A DNA stretch of 64,000 nucleotides from Nocardiopsis sp. YSL2. GTDB lineage: Bacteria; Actinomycetota; Actinomycetes; Streptosporangiales; Streptosporangiaceae. Positions 58,890 through 64,000 of this stretch are shown here, one piece after another (positions within the stretch are counted from its first letter, which is position 1; every line of letters starts with the position of its first letter). The notes beneath the pieces were generated by a model. It was not told the DNA's origin. It was given only the letters and a program-made list of their open reading frames with translations, and ran no database searches. The translations under genes and the position numbers were made by a program. The stretch is taken from positions 2,418,001 to 2,482,000 of the forward strand of contig NZ_JAMOAO010000001.1 in assembly GCF_030555055.1 (NCBI RefSeq). The letters are read 5' to 3'.

Positions 58890-60079
58890 GTTGCCCCACT
58901 CCCAAGATCAGCATGTGTGGTGATCGGTCTCCGCCGACCGAACCGACTGCCACGACCGTCGGCGGAGGAGGAGGAGAAGCCGACCGAAACGAGGCCGGTG
59001 GGCGAGTTCGGGCGGGGGCCGCCCGGTTCGCCTTGGGGGTCGATCGTTTCGGCGTGCTGTCTTCCTCGTTGTCGCTGGTGTCGAAACTACGGATCGTCCC
59101 AGTTCACCAACAGACCCCAAGAGGCCTATTTCTCATATGGCCCACTAGGACCATTGCACTTAGGGGGAGTGTCATCATACACACACGGAGAGTCACTGCA
59201 TGGGCCAGAATCGCCCGCGAGTAACCAGTATGCAAGGTCGCACCCCAGCCATTCCGCCACACGCGGATTGACCTGCGATGATGTAACATCCGATGATCGA
59301 GTGGCCCAATCTGTTCACGGTTCTCCAGTCCGACTCTCCGTGACCAGACTCACCCGAACGGACTATACGGACCACCCGGTCCGACTCGCACCCGAACCAC
59401 ACGAGTCACTCAATAACCAGCCCGAGAAGACGATCTTTGGCCTACCGAATAGTAACCGCGAATTTTTGACAGGTCGGCGATCCGCGAGCGTCATTCTTAT
59501 GGCCATATGCCCTGTTTTAACTATTTCGCGAACCACACTTCGGCGGTTCGGCCCCCCGGACGGGCCGCACGGGAGCCCCCGGAATCGGCCGGGGCCCGCG
59601 GCCGGCCGGGACCGGCCAGAGCCCGCCACCGGACGAGGGGGCCACGCCCCGCTCACCGGAACCCGGAGACGGCCCGCAGGGCCCGCACAGGGAGCACAGG
59701 GCCGAGGGACGCGCTGAGGGCACAGCGGTGACACGGCAGGAAGGGACGCGGGGGCGGAGCCACGAGGGACGGGACGGGGCGCCCAGGTGCGGGACCGCCC
59801 CGGTCCGCGCGGGGCGCCGTGCCCGGCGTAGCGGCCTCATCGGCCGGCGGGCGAACGGCGGGACCGGACGCGGGCGTGACGCGCGCCGGAGCGCGCACGA
59901 TCACGGGGCCGGGCGGCGGTTCCCCGCCCACGGGGGTGTCGGCGCGCACGGAGGGATCCGAGCGCCCTGCCGCGCGCGGTCGGACCGGCAGGCCGGTCCA
60001 GCGGCCAGAACGTGCAACGGCCACCCGGCTCTCATGGCCGGGTGGCCGTCGTCATGTCTGTGAACTGCGTGAACGCGAG
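58890..60079. other. Long intergenic region upstream of wblA
   Basis: 1190 bp between wblA and tRNA-Ala, with no supportable CDS on either strand. The part at about 59050-59560 is relatively AT-rich with many stop codons in all frames; the part at about 59560-60050 is very GC-rich with long open frames that carry no family signature. Such length suggests complex wblA control, an antisense or small RNA, or a decayed gene. I could not find a terminator-RNA signature to fix an RNA gene. Confidence 0.5.
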
Positions 60080-60152
60080 TGGAGCCAAGGGGAGTCGAAC
60101 CCCTGACCTCCGGTATGCAAAACCGGCGCTCTGCCAGCTGAGCTATGGCCCC
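60080..60152 (-). tRNA. tRNA-Ala (anticodon TGC)
   Basis: Acceptor GGGGCCA pairs with TGGCTCC (one G-U), discriminator A. D arm GCTC-AGCTGGCA-GAGC; anticodon stem CCGGT/ACCGG around TTTGCAT with anticodon TGC; T arm AGGGG-TTCGACT-CCCCT. CCA is not encoded. Confidence 0.95.
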
Positions 60153-60373
60153 CGGACCGGGCGATCGCCCTGGTCACTAGGAGGAGCATACCTTCCTCAC
60201 AAGGCTGCCCCGATCACTCGGGCGGGGCCACGCTCCAGGAACCAGGAACAGCACAAAGCCGTGGGTCGCACCTCGGGTTCATGGGCCCACCCACGTCTTC
60301 GTGTCCCGCGCGGGCGAACACGCCGCCCGGTGGAAACTGACCGGCCTCCTGACGGCGGCCAGGCGTGCGCCGA

Positions 60374-60496
60374 TCAGCTCTCGCTGACCGCCGTGGCCTC
60401 GGTCCACAGGTCGAGCTCGGCGCGGTCGGCCTGGATCTTGCGGTAGACGGCGAAAGCCCCGAGGGCCACCAGCGCCAGGATGATGATCTTCTTCAC
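60374..60496 (-). CDS. DLW-39 family membrane peptide
   Basis: A 40-residue peptide: N-terminal TM helix (KKIIILALVALGAFAVY) and tail RKIQADRAELDLWTEATAV. The DLW motif and size identify the DLW-39 family, conserved in actinobacteria near gyrA/tRNA-Ala. GTG 60496 is the start. Function unknown. An operator-like CTAGCAAGC element upstream (60570-60591) resembles one before the XRE gene. Confidence 0.85.
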   Translation of the reverse strand: MKKIIILALVALGAFAVYRKIQADRAELDLWTEATAVSES

Positions 60497-60569
60497 TGCC
60501 TGGACCCTTTCGTTGGTACTGACACGGCCCCCGGGCGGGGGTCCGTGGAGAACTTTATGAGGTTGTCAC

Positions 60570-60591
60570 CTAGAACACTAGCAAGCATTCT
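60570..60591 (-). promoter_or_regulatory. CTAG-rich operator-like element upstream of the DLW-39 gene
   Basis: CTAGAACACTAGCAAGCATTCT shares CTAGCAA-GC with the cluster upstream of the XRE gene at 61534-61558. On the minus strand it lies just before CATAAAG, a possible -10, so a bound repressor would block the DLW-39 promoter. Confidence 0.4.
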
Positions 60592-60644
60592 CGGCCGGTC
60601 CCCGCCACCGTGGACCTATTCACACCAACTTCTGCGGACGTTGG

Positions 60645-61478
60645 TCAGGTCAGCAGGGCCATGCGGCGGAGGATGCCCGCGGTGGCCTGCGGTGACGCCG
60701 CGACACGGACGAGTCCGGCCCACACCCGGCGGCACCTGCGGACCGCTTCCTCCGACTCGACGATGGCGCCGCCCTGCGTGGCGTCGACGTAGGCCAGCGC
60801 GGCCTCGTCCTCGTCGAACTCCAGGACGGAGAACGGCCCCGCGATACCCGCGTGCGGGCCGGCCGAGGTGGGCAGGAGCTGCAGGGTGACCCGGTCGCTC
60901 CCCGTGGCCAATTCCACCAGTCGGGAGGTCTGCGCCCGCAGCAGGTCCAGGTCGGAGGAGATGCGTTGGAGGGCGTCCTCCTCGACGATCGCGTGGTACC
61001 GGGCCAGTCCGCCCTGTTCGAGGATCTCCTGTCGCTTCATCTGGGCCGCCACCATGCGCTCGGCTCCGCGCTCGCCGTGTCCCAGGGCACGGGCGACCGT
61101 GGCCGTGTAGTCGGGGACCTGGAGCAGGTCGGGCACGAGGATGCCGGAGTAGCACTCCACCGCCACCGCGCCCGCCTCGTTGCCGACGTAGGCGGAGGAG
61201 AGCACGTCCTCGTACTCCGTCCACCACGGGCGCAGCCGGGACTCGCGGACGAGAGTGAGGATCGCCTCACGCTGACCTCCCGTCACTCCGTACAGGCGCA
61301 GGAGCGCCGAGATCTCCATGACCGACGGCCACTTGCGGATCCCGGTCTCGATGTGCCCCAGCTTGGCGGGCGACCACTCCAGTTCGTCGGCCACGTCGCT
61401 GAGGGTCATGCCCGCCTGCACGCGGCGGCGGCGGAGTTCGGCGGAGAGTCGGCGACGACGAACCGTGGGACTGGCCAT
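60645..61478 (-). CDS. XRE-family regulator with DUF5753 domain
   Basis: A 277-residue protein. N-terminal helix-turn-helix (about residues 8-70): AELRRRRVQAGMTLSDVADE, then LEWSPAKLGHIETG. The C-terminal DUF5753 domain (about 95-275) has YSGILVPDLLQVPDYTATVARA and MVAAQMKRQEIL and LLPTSAGPHAG. In actinomycetes such genes usually have a small DUF397 gene directly downstream as partner; no DUF397 gene is here, so it is an orphan. ATG 61478. Self-regulation through the CTAG cluster at 61534-61558 is likely. Confidence 0.85.
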   Translation of the reverse strand: MASPTVRRRRLSAELRRRRVQAGMTLSDVADELEWSPAKLGHIETGIRKWPSVMEISALLRLYGVTGGQREAILTLVRESRLRPWWTEYEDVLSSAYVGNEAGAVAVECYSGILVPDLLQVPDYTATVARALGHGERGAERMVAAQMKRQEILEQGGLARYHAIVEEDALQRISSDLDLLRAQTSRLVELATGSDRVTLQLLPTSAGPHAGIAGPFSVLEFDEDEAALAYVDATQGGAIVESEEAVRRCRRVWAGLVRVAASPQATAGILRRMALLT

Positions 61479-61909
61479 AGCTCGGATCCAATGACACGGA
61501 GTGGGGTGGTCGACCTCCAGCGAAACACGACGTCTAGCATCTAGCAATGCGTTTCTAGAAAACAGCGGTGGATTCGCTGCATTAGGGCACCTGAAAACCG
61601 GCTCGGCCAGCCGCCAAAACCACGGATTGTCACCGAGCGCAGTGAGGGCTTGCGGACGCGAAGTCACATCAGCATCATCCGCAGAACCGACTTAACTGTC
61701 GTCACATCAGTCACTCAGTGCACCCGAACCTCGGTGCCGGACCACCCCCGGGGAGGCTCCGGGGGAGACACCAGGCCCCACCACACCCGGGAGGTAGGTT
61801 TGTCCGATTCTGTCGGCTACGTCTCAACCTGATGCCACGGGGAAGAAACCGCGTACGATGCTTGAGGTGCCCGTCCCGGCGGGCGTACCCGCACACGCAG
61901 AGGAAACCC
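61479..61909. other. Intergenic region with CTAG cluster
   Basis: 431 bp between the divergent XRE gene and the small CRCxxC-type gene. The CTAG cluster is at 61534-61558. The stretch 61560-61720 is comparatively AT-rich and has no supportable gene in any frame. Confidence 0.45.
61534..61558 (-). promoter_or_regulatory. CTAG cluster upstream of the XRE gene
   Basis: Three CTAG tetramers (61534-61537, 61541-61544, 61555-61558) occur within 25 bp, in TCTAGCATCTAGCAATGC and TTTCTAG. CTAG is rare in high-GC genomes. The element is 56 bp upstream of the XRE start and shares CTAGCAA-GC with 60570-60591. It is probably the regulator's own operator. Confidence 0.5.
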
Positions 61910-62218
61910 ATGAGCCACCCCATTGACGACATCGAGCAGCTGATCGCGAACGCGGAGGCCCAGATGCCTCCGAGCACCCGGTCCCGGCTCATCGCGAAAC
62001 TCCGCATGGGGAGGCACATCGACGAAGCCGCAGCCGAGCTCGACATCCGGCCCAAGCAGGTCTTCTCCACGGCGCGCATCCTCACGCCCTTCGGCGACCA
62101 GCTCGACGCCACCCTCACCGAGCAGCGCGATCCCGCGCTGCCGCACGGCACCGTGACGGGATACAACAAGCGCTGCCGCTGCCCCGAGTGCCGCAGCGCG
62201 CTCCAGCAGCGCGTCTGA
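61910..62218 (+). CDS. Small helix-turn-helix-like protein with C-terminal CRCxxC motif
   Basis: A 102-residue protein. Residues about 5-60 are helical and charged (IDDIEQLIANAEAQM, RLIAKLRMGRHIDEAAAELD, DIRPKQVFSTARIL) with helix-turn-helix character. The C-terminus HGTVTGYNKRCRCPECRSA has a Cys-X-Cys-X2-Cys pattern that occurs in actinobacterial and phage proteins and may bind zinc. AGAGGAAA precedes ATG 61910. It is near the XRE gene but divergent. Function unknown; a regulator or phage-derived protein is possible. Confidence 0.65.
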   Translation: MSHPIDDIEQLIANAEAQMPPSTRSRLIAKLRMGRHIDEAAAELDIRPKQVFSTARILTPFGDQLDATLTEQRDPALPHGTVTGYNKRCRCPECRSALQQRV

Positions 62219-62470
62219 GGGGCACAGCGGCGGCCGGCCCGTGCCGGGCCGCCCCGGGCCGCGCCCCAGCCCCGGCGCGCTCCCTCATCGCGCCCTCGCG
62301 GCCGCCCACCGCGAACGGCGTACCGCGCGACGACACCGGACGACGACGGCCATTTCCCTCTCCTGTCCGTCGTTCAGACAGCCCGCCCTCACGAGCGGTT
62401 TACCCAGACTTCTCACATCAATTCGGCCACCGGACGCTTATTGATCTCCAGTCTGGGGAGACCGCAGAAC

Positions 62471-62566
62471 ATGAGCGAGCATGTTGACTGGTCCAGCATG
62501 AGTGAAGAGGACTTCGTGGCGCTGCTACGACAGCTGGTCGAATCCCCCGAAGCCGACGAGGACTGA
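62471..62566 (+). CDS. 31-residue small ORF
   Basis: Encodes MSEHVDWSSMSEEDFVAL followed by LRQLVESPEADED, an acidic amphipathic helix. ATG 62471 is preceded by GGGGAG at a wide 10-nt spacing, and codon use is normal. No known family. It lies between the CRCxxC gene and the convergent ABC transporter gene. It may be a small regulatory protein or precursor, or a chance ORF. Confidence 0.4.
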   Translation: MSEHVDWSSMSEEDFVALLRQLVESPEADED

Positions 62567-62580
62567 ATACCGGTCCGAAT

Positions 62581-63747
62581 TCACCGGTGCCCCGACACCA
62601 CCGCGTCCGCGGCCTCCCTGGGGTCCCGATCCCAGGCCCGCGCCCGGTCACCGGTGAAGAAGGAGACCTCGCCCGACACCCGAACGCGCACCAGCGCGCC
62701 CACCTCCGGTGCCGGGTGGCGGTGGGACCGTGCCCTGACCCTGGTCCCGCAGTCCTCCACCACCAGGTGGACGACGGTGTCGTGTCCCGCGAAGGTCACC
62801 TCGGCCACCCGGGCGAGGACCCCGTCCTCCCGTGCGCCCGGCGCGGACGCGCGGGACGTCGCGGTGTGCTCCGCGAACTCGACCCGCTCGGGCCGTAGCA
62901 CCACGGTGCCCGGCCCCTCGTTCCCCAGGGCGGACCACTCCCCATCGTGCGCCAGCGTGCCCAGCGCGCACTGGACGCGGCCCGCGCGCAGCTCTCCCGC
63001 GAGTACCACGGTCTCCCCCAGGTAGCCGGCGAGTCCGGCGTCACGGGGATACTCGTAGACGTGCCGCGGCGTGCCGTGCTGCACGATCTCCCCGTCCCGC
63101 ATCAGCGCCACGTGGTCGGCCGTGGACAGCGCCTCGCCGGGATCGTGGGTGACCAGGAGTCCGGTCACCCCCGCCGTCCGGAGGACGTCTCGGACCTCGG
63201 CCCTCAGGTCGGCGCGCAGCGTCGGATCGAGCGCGTTGAAGGGCTCGTCGAGCAGGATCAGTTCCGGTTCGGGCGCCAGCGCCCGGGCGAGCGCGACCCT
63301 CTGCTGCTGCCCGCCGGAGAGCTCGTGCGGCATCCGCCGCCCGTAGCCCGACAGGCCGACCAGCTCCAGGACCTCGGCCGTCCTGGCCCCGCGGGTGCTC
63401 CTGGCGCCCGTCCGCTCGCGCCACCGACGCCCGAGCCCGAAGGCGACGTTGCGCGCCACCGACAGGTGGGGGAACAGAGCGCCCTCCTGGGGCACGATCC
63501 CGATACCGCGCCGCTCCGGCCGGACGTGCACGCCGTTCCCGTCGGCCAGGCGCCGCCCGCCGACCGCGATCGTGCCGGCGTCGGGGCGCTCGAACCCGGC
63601 GACGAGCCGGAGCAGCGTCGTCTTACCGCACCCGGACGGACCGAGCAGGGCGCCGAACGAGGAGTCGGGCACCTCCAGGTCGACGCCACGCAGGACACTC
63701 GTGTCTCCGAAGCGCTTGTGCACGCCTTCGACGACCAGGGCGCTCAT
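62581..63747 (-). CDS. ABC transporter ATP-binding protein (Fe3+/thiamine/spermidine type)
   Basis: A 388-residue ATPase: Walker A GPSGCGKTTLLRLVAG, ABC signature LSGGQQQRVALARALA, Walker B LILLDEPFNALD, H-loop VTHDPGEA. A C-terminal TOBE-like domain (about residues 260-380) marks it as FbpC/PotA/ThiQ type. It overlaps the permease gene by 4 bp (ATGA). Iron(III) or thiamine is the likely substrate class, but the binding-protein gene is off the right edge. Asp and Gly spacing are normal. Confidence 0.9.
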   Translation of the reverse strand: MSALVVEGVHKRFGDTSVLRGVDLEVPDSSFGALLGPSGCGKTTLLRLVAGFERPDAGTIAVGGRRLADGNGVHVRPERRGIGIVPQEGALFPHLSVARNVAFGLGRRWRERTGARSTRGARTAEVLELVGLSGYGRRMPHELSGGQQQRVALARALAPEPELILLDEPFNALDPTLRADLRAEVRDVLRTAGVTGLLVTHDPGEALSTADHVALMRDGEIVQHGTPRHVYEYPRDAGLAGYLGETVVLAGELRAGRVQCALGTLAHDGEWSALGNEGPGTVVLRPERVEFAEHTATSRASAPGAREDGVLARVAEVTFAGHDTVVHLVVEDCGTRVRARSHRHPAPEVGALVRVRVSGEVSFFTGDRARAWDRDPREAADAVVSGHR

Positions 63748-64000
63748 GGCTCATCCCTTCTCTCCGCGGCCCACCGGCCGAGGACGAACGCGGGTACGGA
63801 CGCCAGGACGATGAGCATCATGGCGTAGGGCGCGGCCGCGGCGAAGCGGCCGACGTTGGTGGCCGACCAGAGGCGCATGGCGATGGTCTCGGTGCCGGTG
63901 GGGTGCAGCATCAGGGTCACCGGCAACTCCTTCATGCACGTCAGGAAGACCAGGGTGGCGCCGGCCGCGAGGCCGGGGAAGGCCAGCGGCAGGGTGACCC
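63744..64000 (-). CDS. ABC transporter permease, C-terminal part (cut by the window edge)
   Basis: Only the last 85 residues are in the window: TLPLAFPGLAAGATLVFLTC MKELPVTLMLHPTG, TIAMRLWSATNVGRFAAAA and YAMMLIVLASVPAFVLGRW, with two to three TM helices. The FbpB/CysTW-type permease is of the Fe3+/thiamine family. The start and the EAA loop lie beyond 64000. It is translationally coupled to the ATPase gene. Confidence 0.85.
   Translation of the reverse strand, partial: VTLPLAFPGLAAGATLVFLTCMKELPVTLMLHPTGTETIAMRLWSATNVGRFAAAAPYAMMLIVLASVPAFVLGRWAAERRDEP

Noticed and set aside
59653-60024. A 123-residue minus-strand ORF upstream of tRNA-Ala
   Set aside because: Pro/Ala/Arg-rich, no domain, no ribosome-binding site; typical of GC-rich non-coding DNA.
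1-64000. A CRISPR array or complete insertion sequence
   Set aside because: No regularly spaced repeat array and no transposase motif were seen on either strand.

Overview
The window is high-GC actinomycete chromosome. Many GTG starts, AfsR/SARP and Wbl regulators, a bacterial proteasome activator, an XRE-DUF5753 regulator and the fhaA-fhaB-pstP-rodA-pbpA-pknA-pknB cell-wall/kinase operon all fit a Nocardiopsis/Streptosporangiales- or Streptomyces-like organism. The kinase operon followed by crgA, a rhomboid gene, ppiA, a DLW-39-type gene and tRNA-Ala is the gene set usually found near oriC in actinobacteria, so the window probably lies within about 100 kb of the origin, although dnaA, gyrB and gyrA are not in it.

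Layout. 1-3000: the end of an integrative element. It holds a KorSA-like GntR repressor gene broken by an in-frame amber codon, a Pif-like Nudix gene, three copies of a palindromic operator, an AT-rich HEPN-type gene, and the 3' end of a tRNA-Pro gene (att site) followed by the original tRNA terminator. 3126-5268: M48 peptidase and alpha/beta hydrolase. 5329-12893: two divergent transcription units that together look like a complete route for an N-acylated 2-amino-2-deoxy-aldonate: symporter, RidA, fold-type III PLP dehydratase and COG3964-type amidohydrolase on the minus strand; KDG kinase, IclR regulator and KDPG aldolase on the plus strand. A 19-bp palindrome sits between them. 13066-18244: DUF2975 and CPBP membrane proteins sharing a duplicated operator, two membrane-anchored proline-rich proteins, an AA10 lytic polysaccharide monooxygenase and a DUF2236 protein. 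18293-21847: a large SARP/NB-ARC/TPR regulator and a 54-residue acidic peptide gene, preceded by 11-nt-phased heptamer repeats. 22441-28885: Nudix, membrane protein, DUF2786 protein, a dnaN paralogue next to an inverted pair of perfect DnaA boxes, thioesterase, LysR regulator, allantoicase. 28955-34805: tRNA-Ser, two tandem universal stress proteins, MinD/ParA-like ATPase, quinone oxidoreductase, proteasome activator. 34879-44682: serS, pheA, DUF4446, glycosyltransferase, STAS/HATPase partner-switch proteins, a PAS-GAF-PAS histidine kinase, rhodanese, SSI-like lipoprotein, TfoX C-domain protein, tenA. 44869-56597: tRNA-Leu, the fhaA-to-pknB operon, crgA, rhomboid, ppiA. 56972-64000: coiled-coil membrane protein, DUF1707/DUF4870 protein, wblA-like gene with a very long upstream region, tRNA-Ala, a DLW-39 gene, XRE regulator, two small ORFs, and an iron/thiamine-type ABC transporter that runs off the right edge.

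How parts work together. The best candidate for an undescribed system is the 5.3-12.9 kb cluster. Its enzymes form an unbroken chemical chain: N-deacylation, beta-eliminating deamination, enamine hydrolysis, phosphorylation at C6, then retro-aldol cleavage to pyruvate and glyceraldehyde-3-phosphate. N-acetyl-D-glucosaminate, the aldonic end made when C1-oxidising LPMOs cut chitin, would fit as substrate, and an AA10 LPMO gene lies about 3.4 kb beyond the aldolase. This is inference from family assignments and neighbourhood; no activity can be read directly from the sequence.
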